DNA of 64,000 bases, taken from positions 62,001 through 126,000 of the forward strand of contig NZ_JANKBZ010000029.1 in assembly GCF_024623785.1 (NCBI RefSeq). Reading direction: 5' to 3'. The notes below the pieces were generated by a model. That model had not been told where the DNA came from. It worked only from the letters and a program-made list of their open reading frames with translations, and did no database searches. Shown here one piece after another: positions 35,052 to 43,794 of the stretch (position 1 is the stretch's first letter; each line of letters opens with the position of its first letter). Position numbers and translations under genes: made by a program. The stretch is from Archangium lipolyticum (GTDB lineage Bacteria > Myxococcota > Myxococcia > Myxococcales > Myxococcaceae).

Positions 35052-36614
35052 ATGAAGAATCGGAAGCACAACGCGCTCACCACCGTGACAACGCTGTTCG
35101 CCGGTCTGGCGACCCTGCAAGGGCTGCCGGCCGCCGCGGCCGAGGCCGAAGCCGCGCTGGACGTGTCACCGGAGCTGCTCACCGCGATGCGTCGGGACCT
35201 GAACATCGACGAGGAGCAACTGCGGCGCCGGCTGGTGTTCGAGGCGAAGGCACCGGCCATGGAGAAGGACCTGAGGGCGCAGCTGGGAGAGCGCTTTGGA
35301 GGAGCCTGGCTGAACAAGGACGGCACGCAGCTCATCGTCGGAGTCACGGATGAGGCGAGCGCCGAGCGCGTGCGCCGGGCCGGAGCGGAGCCGCGGCTCG
35401 TCAAGCACAGCAAGGCGAAGCTGGACCAGGTGGTGGCGGAGCTGGACCGCAACGCCCACAACGCGCCGGCCTCGGTGCATTCCTGGTACGTGGACGTGGC
35501 CACCAACAGCGTGGTCGTGCAGGCCGAGGCGGGCACGAGCCTGGCGGCCTCGCGCGCCCAGTCGTTCGCCGCGCTGAGCAGCGGCGTGAAGGAGGGGGTC
35601 ATCCGCGTGGAGCACTCCACGCAGGCGCCACGCCCGGCGTACGACATTCGCGGTGGAGACATCTACTACTTCGGCACGGGGGCGGGTGGCTCCTACGGAG
35701 TCTGCTCGGTGGGCTTCTCGGTGAACGGCGGCTTCGTCACCGCGGGACACTGCGGAGGGGCGGGCACGCCCACGCTCGGCCACAACTGGCAGTCCATGGG
35801 CACCATCCGGGGGTCGGTCTTCCCCGGAGCTGACTACGGATGGGTGGCGACCAACGGCTCGTGGGCGACGCAGCCGTGGGTGTACAACTACAACAACGCG
35901 AACGTCCTCGTTCACGGCTCCAACGCGGCCGGCATCGGCGCGTCCATCTGCCGCTCGGGCACCACGACGGGCTGGCGGTGCGGAACGCTGCAGGCCACGA
36001 ACGTCACGGTCAACTACTCCAACGGCCCCGTGTATGGCCTGTCCAAGACGGACGCGTGCGCGGACCCCGGTGACTCGGGTGGCTCGGTGCTCTCGGGCAA
36101 TCAGGCGCAGGGCGTGACGTCGGGCATCGCGGGCGGCTGCTCCAATGGCAATCCTCCCCAGACGTTCTTCCAGCCCATCAATCCCATCCTGAGCGCCTAT
36201 GGCCTGTCGCTGGTCACGAGCGGCGGTGGCGGTGGCGGCAAGTCGTTCGTCTCGCGGATGAACGGCAAGTGCATCGACGTGCCCAACGGCAACTTCTCCG
36301 ACGGCGTGCAGGTGCAGATGTGGACGTGCAATGGCACCAACGCCCAGAAGTTCACCTGGGACGGCGCCCGGCTGACGATTGGCGGCAAGTGCCTGGACGT
36401 GTCCGGGGCCTCGACGGCCAACGGCACGCGCATCCAGATCGCCAACTGCAACGGCAACCGCGCCCAGGACTTCGTGCTGAGCGCCGCGGGAGACCTGGTG
36501 AGCTACCTGGCCAACAAGTGCGTGGACATCGAGGGCTACAACGCCAACGACGGCGCGAAGCTGAGCATCTACGACTGCCACGGCGGTTCGAACCAGAAGT
36601 GGGACTACCGCTAG
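35052..36614 (+). CDS. S1 family serine protease with C-terminal ricin-type lectin domain
   Basis: A 520-residue secreted preproprotease. Signal peptide (about 1-31); pro-region (about 40-190) of the alpha-lytic/streptogrisin kind; mature chymotrypsin-fold domain from about 195 with triad His233 (TAGHC), Asp261 (GADYGW) and Ser342 (GDSGGS). A Gly-rich linker (about 390-396) leads to a ricin/CBM13 beta-trefoil (about 397-520) with KCIDVPNG, KCLDVSGA, KCVDIEGY and terminal QKWDYR. Such enzymes degrade prey cell walls or proteins, with the lectin holding them to glycan. Six cysteines in the protease part fit the family disulfides. A strong terminator follows at 36633. Confidence 0.95.
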   Translation: MKNRKHNALTTVTTLFAGLATLQGLPAAAAEAEAALDVSPELLTAMRRDLNIDEEQLRRRLVFEAKAPAMEKDLRAQLGERFGGAWLNKDGTQLIVGVTDEASAERVRRAGAEPRLVKHSKAKLDQVVAELDRNAHNAPASVHSWYVDVATNSVVVQAEAGTSLAASRAQSFAALSSGVKEGVIRVEHSTQAPRPAYDIRGGDIYYFGTGAGGSYGVCSVGFSVNGGFVTAGHCGGAGTPTLGHNWQSMGTIRGSVFPGADYGWVATNGSWATQPWVYNYNNANVLVHGSNAAGIGASICRSGTTTGWRCGTLQATNVTVNYSNGPVYGLSKTDACADPGDSGGSVLSGNQAQGVTSGIAGGCSNGNPPQTFFQPINPILSAYGLSLVTSGGGGGGKSFVSRMNGKCIDVPNGNFSDGVQVQMWTCNGTNAQKFTWDGARLTIGGKCLDVSGASTANGTRIQIANCNGNRAQDFVLSAAGDLVSYLANKCVDIEGYNANDGAKLSIYDCHGGSNQKWDYR

Positions 36615-36632
36615 CCGCGGCGTAGCACCCCG

Positions 36633-36659
36633 GGGGCGTGGCCAGGACGGCCACGCCCC
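36633..36659. terminator. Bidirectional terminator between convergent genes
   Basis: GGGGCGTGGCC, a five-base loop and GGCCACGCCCC form a perfect 11-bp stem followed by TGTTT on the plus strand. It lies between the stop of the secreted protease gene and the stop of a leftward gene, as expected for a shared terminator. Confidence 0.75.
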
Positions 36660-36663
36660 TGTT

Positions 36664-37026
36664 TCACGCCGGCTCCAGGGCCGACAGCCTGTCGATCGCC
36701 GCGCGCAGCCTCCACTCCGCGAAGGCCAGGCCGATCAACTTTCCCGTCACCGCGAGTGTCGCGAGGAGTGCCACGACCCCCCATGGTGACGGCCGCGAAC
36801 CGGACACGAATCGCAGCACGGTGAAGACCACGCCAGCGAAGACGAACGCCGAGCCGGTCTCGCAGCCGCAGGCGTGAAGCCCGCGGTTGATCGCGCGCTC
36901 GGCCGCGCGCACGGCATCGTCCTCACGCCCCAGCTCGAGGACGATGCGCGAGATGCCTCGCCGCCCCGTCGGATTCTTCAGCGCCCTCAGCTCCACCGCC
37001 GATCGGATGATTCGCCGCATCGTCAT
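36664..37026 (-). CDS. Small membrane protein in operon with a metalloprotease
   Basis: A 120-residue protein with two predicted membrane helices (SAFVFAGVVFTVLRFV and WGVVALLATLAVTGKLIGLAF), a basic N-terminal cytoplasmic part and a short C-terminal tail. A CGC pair (HACGCETG) precedes the first helix. It begins at the base directly after the stop codon of the metalloprotease gene (TGA then ATG), so the two are translationally coupled. No family recognised; it may anchor or assist the protease. Confidence 0.65.
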   Translation of the reverse strand: MTMRRIIRSAVELRALKNPTGRRGISRIVLELGREDDAVRAAERAINRGLHACGCETGSAFVFAGVVFTVLRFVSGSRPSPWGVVALLATLAVTGKLIGLAFAEWRLRAAIDRLSALEPA

Positions 37027-38787
37027 TCACGGCAGCAGCGAGGCCGCACCGTCCCCCGTGATCCAGTCCCACGCCGAGCGCGCATCGTCGAGCGTGAAGC
37101 GCGGCTCGCCGCTGAGCAGGAGGTATTCGAGGACCGCCGCCGCATCGAGACCCACGCCGGTCGACGGCGCGTACATGATCTGGTCGAGGCTACGGTCGTT
37201 GCCGTTGCGATCCTCGTGGTCGAGCCCCCAGTAGTGGCCGAGCTCGTGCACGAGGACGAAGCGGAAGCCCCAGTCGGGCGTGCGGTTGCGGTACGTGACA
37301 CCGCTCATCCGTGCATCCCTGCTCGAGGGCCGGAACCACGAGGCGAGGCCGAACAGCTCATTGCCGTCCGTCCTGGGGACGTAGTGGAAGTGACTGATGG
37401 ACGGGACGAGGGAGAGGTCGTCGTTCACCCCCGTGCGTCCCATGAGCTGGAAGAGGGCCTGCTGGACCGCGTCCCCTGGAGGGGTCTGATCGCTGGCGTC
37501 GAGCGGAACGTGCTGCGGCAGGGTTGCCTGGATGTCGCCGATCACGGGGAAGCCGAGCCGCACGCCGAGCGCGGCCGCCTTGCGATTCGCGGTCTCGAGG
37601 TGGGTGCGGAACTTCGCACGCGTGATGGCGAAGACGTGGAACTCCGGGACCGAGCCGGGCCCCTCACGCAGGAAGGTCTCGAGGTCGGCGTAGGAGACGT
37701 TCAGGGTGGTGCCTGCGTAGACCACCTCGCCCTCCGGCTGGTTGATCACACGCTCGCAGTCCGAGAGATGACCGGCGAGCGCGTGGAGATTGATGACGCC
37801 CCGGTCGTGCAGGTCCTTCAAGTCCAGCTCGCGGTCATTGGAGCTGAGGAACATCCGGCGCGCGTCGGCACGGAAGGCGAGGCCCATCGGGCGGGCGTTG
37901 ATGCCAATCTCGTCGAGCGCTCGCTGCTCCCGCTCGCTGCCCGCGCCGAAGGACCGGGCGATGGCGGAGCGGATGACCTCCTCGAGCTGGTGCTGGTTCA
38001 CGCTGTCTCGCACGCCACCGACCGCCGCGCCGATCAGGCGCACGGGGAAGAAGACGACGAAGCCGGTGTCGAGCAGGGCGCGGCCGATGGCCGTCCCGAG
38101 ATCCGTCAGGCCGCGCAGCAGACGGCAGAGGTTGCCGCCGAGCACTCCGAGGACGATGTCCCCGAGCGAGTGGATGGCATCGCGGATGACCGACACGAGG
38201 TCGCGCACGAGACCGATGATCCCCTTGACGATGCCGAGGATCACCCCGAGCCAGCCGAGGGAGCTGGCGAGCGAGTCGATCAAATCCTCCACGTCGGTGA
38301 GGATGCCGATGACATCGCCGAGGAGGAGATCGACGAAGTTGAAGATCTCTCCAACGGTGTCGAGGACGATCGTCCAGAGATCGCGAAATGACTTCAATGC
38401 CTCGAGCGGATCGCTGAAGAGGCAGACCACGAACGTGACGAACCAGCCGATCACACGCAGGACGAGGGTGACGATGATGCCGATGACGACGGTGACGATC
38501 TGACAGACGATCGTGACGACCCATTTCACGACGGTGACGACCACCCACACCACGACCTTCACCACGATCGTCACGAGCTCGCAGAACCACCGCAAGGGGT
38601 TCCACCACGGCAACTCGCGGCAGCGCTCTTCCTGCCGGGAGATCCATTTGTCGACCGGCTGGCTGACGTTTTCCTCGATCCGCTGCTTGAGCTCTTCGCA
38701 CCTCTCGCGCGCGGCGGTGATGAACCGGGTCACCGGCACGAGGATGTTCTTCGTGATCCACTGCCGCACTTCCTGACACGCCGCCAT
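37027..38787 (-). CDS. Membrane-spanning zinc metalloprotease (HExxHxxGxxH)
   Basis: A 586-residue protein with an unusual design. Residues 1-70 are charged and helical. Residues 70-260 hold long hydrophobic runs of Val/Ile (for example VTIVVKVVVWVVVTVVKWVV) and repeated amphipathic LIG/DLV segments. The C-terminal domain has HELGHYWGLDH (His514, Glu515, His518, His524), the metzincin/matrixin zinc motif, with a Met further on (QIMYAP) as the Met-turn. ATG 38787 has GGAGGA five bases upstream. Partner gene follows with no gap. Likely a membrane-tethered or self-inserting protease; the substrate is unknown. Confidence 0.75.
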   Translation of the reverse strand: MAACQEVRQWITKNILVPVTRFITAARERCEELKQRIEENVSQPVDKWISRQEERCRELPWWNPLRWFCELVTIVVKVVVWVVVTVVKWVVTIVCQIVTVVIGIIVTLVLRVIGWFVTFVVCLFSDPLEALKSFRDLWTIVLDTVGEIFNFVDLLLGDVIGILTDVEDLIDSLASSLGWLGVILGIVKGIIGLVRDLVSVIRDAIHSLGDIVLGVLGGNLCRLLRGLTDLGTAIGRALLDTGFVVFFPVRLIGAAVGGVRDSVNQHQLEEVIRSAIARSFGAGSEREQRALDEIGINARPMGLAFRADARRMFLSSNDRELDLKDLHDRGVINLHALAGHLSDCERVINQPEGEVVYAGTTLNVSYADLETFLREGPGSVPEFHVFAITRAKFRTHLETANRKAAALGVRLGFPVIGDIQATLPQHVPLDASDQTPPGDAVQQALFQLMGRTGVNDDLSLVPSISHFHYVPRTDGNELFGLASWFRPSSRDARMSGVTYRNRTPDWGFRFVLVHELGHYWGLDHEDRNGNDRSLDQIMYAPSTGVGLDAAAVLEYLLLSGEPRFTLDDARSAWDWITGDGAASLLP

Positions 38788-38871
38788 GACAGTCCTCCGC
38801 CATGACAGAGGGCGGAAGGCTGGGATGTGACACGGCACGTGCCTGGACATCGGCCACGCCCCCCTCCCCCT

Positions 38872-39624
38872 TCAAATCTGTACCATGCCACCGTCGACGA
38901 AGAGCTCGATGCCGTTGACGAAGCTGCTGTCGTCCGAGGCGAGGAACACCGCGGCCCTGGCGACCTCGTCGGGATCGCCCAGCCGGTTCATCGGAACGGA
39001 GCTCGCCAGGAAGTCGAGGAGCTGCCGCGTCTCCTGCTCGGTCTTGCCGAGCCCATGCAGGCCGGGCGTGTTGATGGGCCCGGGGCTGAGCGTATTGACG
39101 CGGATGCGGCGGTCCTTCAGGTCGAGCACCCAGTTGCGGGCGAAGCTCCGGATGGCGGCCTTGGTCGCGCCGTAGACGCTGAACGCCGAAGAGGCCTTGG
39201 ACGCCGCCGTCGAGCCGGTGAGGATGATCGAGGCGCCCTCGCGCAGCAGGGGCAACGCCTTCTGCACCGTGAACAGGGTGCCCTTCACGTTGATGGCGAA
39301 GGTCTTGTCGAAATGCTCCTCGGTGATGGCCCCCAGGGGAGCGAACTCGCCGCCGCCGGCGTTGGCGAAGAGGATGTCGATCCGATCCTGCGTCTGCCGC
39401 ACCACCTCATAGAGGCGATCGATGTCGGCGAGGTTCGAGACGTCGCTCCGGACCCCCGTGACGTTGGCGCCAATGGCCTTCACCGCGGCATCCAGCTCGG
39501 CCTGACGGCGGCCCGTGATGAAGACCCGCGCGCCCTCGGTCGCGAACCGCTTGGCCACCGCCAGGCCGATCCCCGAGGTCCCACCGGTCACGACCGCCAC
39601 CTTGCCCTGAAGTCTGTTGCTCAT
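38872..39624 (-). CDS. SDR family oxidoreductase
   Basis: A 250-residue classical short-chain dehydrogenase of the expected length. The cofactor loop is TGGTSGIG (about 14-21), followed by TGRR at the end of strand 2, where the Arg pair favours NADP(H). NAG at about 89-91 (FANAGG), catalytic Ser in LTGST and Tyr/Lys in [13 protein letters not shown] and a C-terminal FVDGGMVQI complete the set. Substrate unknown. It is divergent from a LysR-type regulator gene 125 bp away, the standard layout in which that regulator controls it. Confidence 0.92.
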   Translation of the reverse strand: MSNRLQGKVAVVTGGTSGIGLAVAKRFATEGARVFITGRRQAELDAAVKAIGANVTGVRSDVSNLADIDRLYEVVRQTQDRIDILFANAGGGEFAPLGAITEEHFDKTFAINVKGTLFTVQKALPLLREGASIILTGSTAASKASSAFSVYGATKAAIRSFARNWVLDLKDRRIRVNTLSPGPINTPGLHGLGKTEQETRQLLDFLASSVPMNRLGDPDEVARAAVFLASDDSSFVNGIELFVDGGMVQI

Positions 39625-39720
39625 CGCTCTGCTCCATGTCTCGCGGCGAATCAGTTCGTCGCTGAAGGGAGATCTAGGACTGGAACGATGTGGCCGGTAG
39701 AGAGCGCATCTGGCACCCTG

Positions 39721-39738
39721 CGTTCCGAAAATGGAACG
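39721..39738. promoter_or_regulatory. LysR-type operator between SDR and regulator genes
   Basis: CGTTCC, six bases, GGAACG is a perfect inverted repeat with 6-bp arms, ending 11 bp before the LysR start codon. TGGAACGATG, which includes the right arm, recurs at 39681-39690, 51 bp away, about five helical turns. Two half-related sites at that spacing fit binding by a LysR tetramer. Confidence 0.5.
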
Positions 39739-39749
39739 ATGAGGCGGCG

Positions 39750-40664
39750 ATGCGGGACCTGAATGACTTGTTCTTCTTCACGCAGGTCGTGGCGAACGGG
39801 GGCTTCGCGCCGGCCGGCCGGGCGCTGCGGCAACCCAAATCGAAGCTCAGCCGCCGGGTGGCGCGGCTGGAGGAGCAACTGGGGGTACGGCTGATCGAAC
39901 GCTCCTCGCGCCGCTTCCGCGTCACTGACGTGGGACAGGCGTTCTACGAGCACTGCCGGAACGTGATGACGGAGGTGGAGCGGGCCGAGGCGGTCGCGGC
40001 CGCGACCCGGGGCGAGCCCCACGGGCCCGTCCGGTTCAGCTGCCCGCTGGGCCTGATGGAGCCCCTGGCGCGCGTGCTGGCCAGCTTCATGGAGCGCTAC
40101 CCCCGGGTGAACCTGCAGGTGGTGGCCACCAATCGGCGGGTGGATCTCATCAACGAGCGGATCGACGTGGCGCTCCGGGTGCGCACCACGCTCGACACCG
40201 ACGCGGAGCTCACCCTGCGCACGCTCGCGAGGAGCCGCCGGATCCTCGTCGCGAGCCCCGCCCTGGCGAAACGCCTGGGCGACACGACGGAGGCCTCGAC
40301 GCTCACCTCACACCCGACACTGAGCGCAACCGAACAAGCGGGCCAGGATGTCTGGGAGCTCGTCGGACCCGGGCAGCGGATGATCACCCTCCACCATGAG
40401 CCACGCATGGCGTGCGGAGACTTCGGCGCGCTGAGGGAAGCGGCGCTCGCGGGGTTGGGCGTGGCGCTGCTCCCCGACCATACCTGTTGGCCCGCCTTGA
40501 AGTCCGGCCAGCTCGTCCGGGTGTTCCCGGACTGGCATGGACCGGATGGGACGGTCCATCTCGTCTTCACCTCCCGCCGGGGCCTGCCGCCGCCCGTCAG
40601 CGCGTTGATCGACCACCTGACCGAATGCTTCCGCGATGAGGCGCTGCTACTGGCGGTCGATTGA
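39750..40664 (+). CDS. LysR family transcriptional regulator
   Basis: A 304-residue regulator of normal length. The helix-turn-helix is seen in [18 protein letters not shown] and [22 protein letters not shown] (residues about 8-50). The effector domain (about 90-300) has typical periplasmic-binding-protein strands such as [10 protein letters not shown] and [11 protein letters not shown] 39750 is chosen because it begins the conserved [10 protein letters not shown]; the longer frame from 39690 would cover the operator. It is divergent from the SDR gene and likely controls both. Inducer unknown. Confidence 0.92.
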   Translation: MRDLNDLFFFTQVVANGGFAPAGRALRQPKSKLSRRVARLEEQLGVRLIERSSRRFRVTDVGQAFYEHCRNVMTEVERAEAVAAATRGEPHGPVRFSCPLGLMEPLARVLASFMERYPRVNLQVVATNRRVDLINERIDVALRVRTTLDTDAELTLRTLARSRRILVASPALAKRLGDTTEASTLTSHPTLSATEQAGQDVWELVGPGQRMITLHHEPRMACGDFGALREAALAGLGVALLPDHTCWPALKSGQLVRVFPDWHGPDGTVHLVFTSRRGLPPPVSALIDHLTECFRDEALLLAVD

Positions 40665-40697
40665 ATCGACCCTCCGCGCCACGCTTCGTTCCCGGGC

Positions 40698-41855
40698 CTA
40701 CCAGCTCCCGCTGGAACCGCCACCCGAGGAGCGGCCTCCACCGAAGCCCGAGGAGCCGCCGCGGGAGCTCCCCGAGGAGGAGGAGCTGGGACGGGTCTTC
40801 GGGGGCGTGCTGCGCGTGAACTGGGTGTGATAGCCGCAGTGCTTGCAGGTGACGTCGACCCGGACGGTTCCTCCATGGTCATACGTCGCCGCGCGAAGCG
40901 TGGTGCTCGACTCCGACTTCGTCTTGTACGCGCACCGGGGGCACTTCGAGTAGGCGGTGAACCAGGAGCCATAGCGCTCCACCCGCACGTCCTCGCAGGA
41001 CACGCACCACCACGCGTCGTAATCCACCGAGCCCAGGTGCTCCTCGCGCCGCTGCCCGGCGTCGAGGTGCGCATCGTCCGAGGCCTCATCGAGGAGCTGG
41101 CGCGGCTGTCGGCAGCCCTCGCAGATGCGCGGGCGCCGGCGCAACCAGCGGCGCAGGCCCACGAATCCCATCACGAGCCCACCCGCCCCACCGCCCAGGA
41201 ACCAGGGGCTCGTGTCCGCGACGGCCTGCTCGAACCGTCTCGAGAGCGAAGGGCGTGGGGGCTCGGGAGGGTGGAAGGGCTCGACGTCGATCGGAGCGGG
41301 GACGGAAGCGCGCTCGGGGGTGGCGGGAGGAACAGGGGAAGTGCCACGCGGGGACGTATTGAGGGGAGACTGTTCGAGCAGCTCGCTCAGCCCCCGGGCT
41401 CCCGCGAGCACGGCCCCATCGGGGTCCCCGCGCTTGAAGGCCGGGATGATCTCCCCGGACATGAGGGCATCGCTGCGCCGCGTGTCCTCGGCGCTGTCGA
41501 CGCCGTCACCGAGGACGATCTCCACCTTGCGGTCCTTCAGGGCGATGAAGAGGAGCGCCCCATCGTCCCGCCCGGCGTGACCGATGCCCCACCGGTTGAA
41601 GAGCTCGGTGGCGAAGGTGCGCGGATTGCGGCCCCCGGTCGTGCCCACCACCACGACGGCGAGCTGGCCGAGCCCCTGGCCGTCGACGTCCCTGCCCCAC
41701 TGGTTCACCCCGGCGAGCGTCGAGGAGGAGAGCGTGCCGGTGGTGTCCACCACCCAGGAGCCAGACACGGGCTGGGGAATCGAGCCGACCGTCTCGCTCC
41801 GGGCAGGCAGCGCCAGGAAGCACAGCAGGAGGAGACAAGACAGGAGAGCGCGCAT
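40698..41855 (-). CDS. TPM-domain protein with zinc-ribbon and Gly/Ser tail
   Basis: A 385-residue membrane protein. Signal peptide (LLSCLLLLCFLALPARS), TPM domain (about 25-150) with VVDTTGTLSSS, LAVVVVGTTGGRNPRTFATELFN and VEIVLGDG, then a Pro-rich linker and a membrane helix near 210. The cytosolic end has four CxxC pairs (CEGC, CVSC, CPRC, CKHC), as in a double zinc ribbon, and a Ser/Gly tail ending SSGSW, similar to YgcG-type TPM proteins. TPM proteins are linked to photosystem repair in plants and to the envelope in bacteria; the role here is unknown. It is convergent with the LysR gene. Confidence 0.85.
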   Translation of the reverse strand: MRALLSCLLLLCFLALPARSETVGSIPQPVSGSWVVDTTGTLSSSTLAGVNQWGRDVDGQGLGQLAVVVVGTTGGRNPRTFATELFNRWGIGHAGRDDGALLFIALKDRKVEIVLGDGVDSAEDTRRSDALMSGEIIPAFKRGDPDGAVLAGARGLSELLEQSPLNTSPRGTSPVPPATPERASVPAPIDVEPFHPPEPPRPSLSRRFEQAVADTSPWFLGGGAGGLVMGFVGLRRWLRRRPRICEGCRQPRQLLDEASDDAHLDAGQRREEHLGSVDYDAWWCVSCEDVRVERYGSWFTAYSKCPRCAYKTKSESSTTLRAATYDHGGTVRVDVTCKHCGYHTQFTRSTPPKTRPSSSSSGSSRGGSSGFGGGRSSGGGSSGSW

Positions 41856-41973
41856 ACACGCATCATACGCCCATGGCACACGCTGGGTTCAACGCCTGGC
41901 GTCACCGTGGAGAACCAGCCCGCGCACGACGGGGACACAACCTGACAGGACTCGTTTCTTGCATTGACTCACC

Positions 41974-42363
41974 ATGGCGAACGCGAAAACGGGCAAGGAG
42001 GGTGGGGCGGGGCCGTTCCAGCCTGGCAGGAGCTACGACGAGGTAGGGCCCGAGCTGGGGAGCCTGCACGAAGCGCGGCACGAGGGCACGGGGAGAGCGG
42101 TACTGACGTTGCTGCCCGGCGAGCGCATGGACTGGCAGCCCGAGGGCCCCTGGCGGTTGCGGCTGTCCTGTGAGCCGGAGAACCCCGCCGTGACGCTGGA
42201 GGTGGAACAGGCGCCGGCCTCGGCTCGGATGAAGGAATTGGCGAACATCCTGGTGCTGATGACCGCGGCGGTCGAACAGGCGATGGGGCCCTCGTGCCAT
42301 CACGGGCCCTACCTGCCCGTCTCGAAGGACCGGGGCGGTCTGCCCCAGTCAGTCCACCCCTGA
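41974..42363 (+). CDS. Hypothetical small protein
   Basis: A 129-residue soluble protein with no recognised family. The middle has beta-like stretches (GRAVLTLLPGERMDWQP, WRLRLSCEPENPAVTLEVEQ), followed by a helix (ARMKELANILVLMTAAVEQAM). The composition fits real coding on this strand. It is divergent from the TPM-domain gene and convergent with a P450 gene, so it is a single-gene unit. Confidence 0.6.
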   Translation: MANAKTGKEGGAGPFQPGRSYDEVGPELGSLHEARHEGTGRAVLTLLPGERMDWQPEGPWRLRLSCEPENPAVTLEVEQAPASARMKELANILVLMTAAVEQAMGPSCHHGPYLPVSKDRGGLPQSVHP

Positions 42364-42383
42364 GCGAGCAGGGCAAGACCGGC

Positions 42384-43616
42384 CTATGCGGGCACGTCCC
42401 AGGCGATGGGCAGGTGCTCGAAGCCGCGCAACATGAAGTAGGGCCGGAACACCGGGGCCTCGTCCGTCCGCGGCCGCAAGCCGGGCAATCGCCGTAGCAA
42501 CTGCTCGAAGGCGATCCGCCCCTCCAGCTTCGCCAGCGGAGCACCAACGCAGAAGTGGATTCCCTTGCCGAACGCCAGGTGCTTCTTCGCATCAGCGCGG
42601 CGGATGTCGAAGCGGTCCGGCTCGGTGAACTGCGTCTCGTCGCGGTTGCCGGACGCATACAGGATGAACGCCCGCGAGCCCTTCGGGAGGGTGACCCCAC
42701 TCAGCGAGGTGTCGGCCATCACCGTCCGGAAGAAGCCACGAATGGGCGCCTCCACGCGCAGCATCTCCTCGAGGGCGTTGGGCAGAAGCCTGGGGTCCTC
42801 CCGCACGGCCGCCAATTGCTCCGGAGCATTGAACAGCAGCCACAGGCCGTTGCCGATGAGGCCCGTCGTCGTCTCGTGGCCGGCGGCGAACAGGTCCATG
42901 GCGTTGCACACCGCCTCCTGCTCGCTCAGGGGCGCGGTACCACCCAACGACTGCGGCACCAGGAGCGTCAGCAGATCCTCGCGCGGGTGGCGCCGCCGCT
43001 CGTGGAGCTGCTCCTGGAAGTAGCGCTCCATCGCGATGAAGCCGTGCGCGCTCTGGACCTGATGCTCGATGGGAGCGGTCGCCGACATCAGCAGCGTCTT
43101 GTCATCGGACCAGCGCTTGAGCTGCTCCATGTCGGAGCGCGGCACGCCGAGCAGGTCGCAGATGATGAAGCCCGGCAGCGCGTAGGCGAACTGTTGGATG
43201 AGGTCCGCCTTGCCCTCGCGGAGGAAGCCGTCGATGAGCGCGTCCGCCGTCGCTCGGATGGTGGGCTCCATCGCCGCGATGCGCTGGGCGCTCAACGCCT
43301 TGCCAAACACGGCCCGGACGCGGGTGTGGTCCGGGAGGTCGCTCTGGACGAGTGAGCGGAATTGAGGGTACCCCTGCGCGAGAACAGCGCGCACCTCGGG
43401 GTGCGGCTCCGCCCTGGCATCGAGCGCTCCCACCGAGGAGAAGCGCGCGGTGTCCTTCTCGACCTCGGAGATGTCCTCGTAACGGGTGACGACCCACAGG
43501 TCGAACGTGGAACTGTAGAAGACGGGCTGCTCACGCCGCAGCCGCGCATAGAGCGGATAGGGATTGTCGATCTGACCGGGGGCGAGCGGGTTGAAGTGGG
43601 CGGAGACGTCATCCAT
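42384..43616 (-). CDS. Cytochrome P450 (bacterial class I type)
   Basis: A 410-residue soluble P450. Oxygen-binding helix I reads FAAGHETTTG, the ExxR pair is in LEEMLRVEAPIRGF and the heme loop is FGKGIHFCVGAPLA with the cysteine ligand at residue 356. The N-terminus HFNPLAPGQIDNPYPLYARLR is typical of bacterial CYP107-like enzymes that use a ferredoxin. No ferredoxin or ferredoxin reductase gene is adjacent. ATG 43616 starts the conserved N-terminus. Substrate unknown; many such myxobacterial P450s act on fatty acids, steroids or secondary metabolites. It is divergent from the giant kinase gene. Confidence 0.95.
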   Translation of the reverse strand: MDDVSAHFNPLAPGQIDNPYPLYARLRREQPVFYSSTFDLWVVTRYEDISEVEKDTARFSSVGALDARAEPHPEVRAVLAQGYPQFRSLVQSDLPDHTRVRAVFGKALSAQRIAAMEPTIRATADALIDGFLREGKADLIQQFAYALPGFIICDLLGVPRSDMEQLKRWSDDKTLLMSATAPIEHQVQSAHGFIAMERYFQEQLHERRRHPREDLLTLLVPQSLGGTAPLSEQEAVCNAMDLFAAGHETTTGLIGNGLWLLFNAPEQLAAVREDPRLLPNALEEMLRVEAPIRGFFRTVMADTSLSGVTLPKGSRAFILYASGNRDETQFTEPDRFDIRRADAKKHLAFGKGIHFCVGAPLAKLEGRIAFEQLLRRLPGLRPRTDEAPVFRPYFMLRGFEHLPIAWDVPA

Positions 43617-43794
43617 GGTGAGAGACTGCGAGCTGAAATTACCACACTCGGAGGGGAAGCAGGCGCGCACCCAGGGGGTGCACGACAAGAGCTGTGAGGA
43701 GCGCCAACCGTCTGGCCTGACGCCATGGGTCCGGACCGGACCGGGCGAGTAGTTCGCGGTGCCGGGGGGTTGTTTCTACCGGGAAGGGAGTCGG

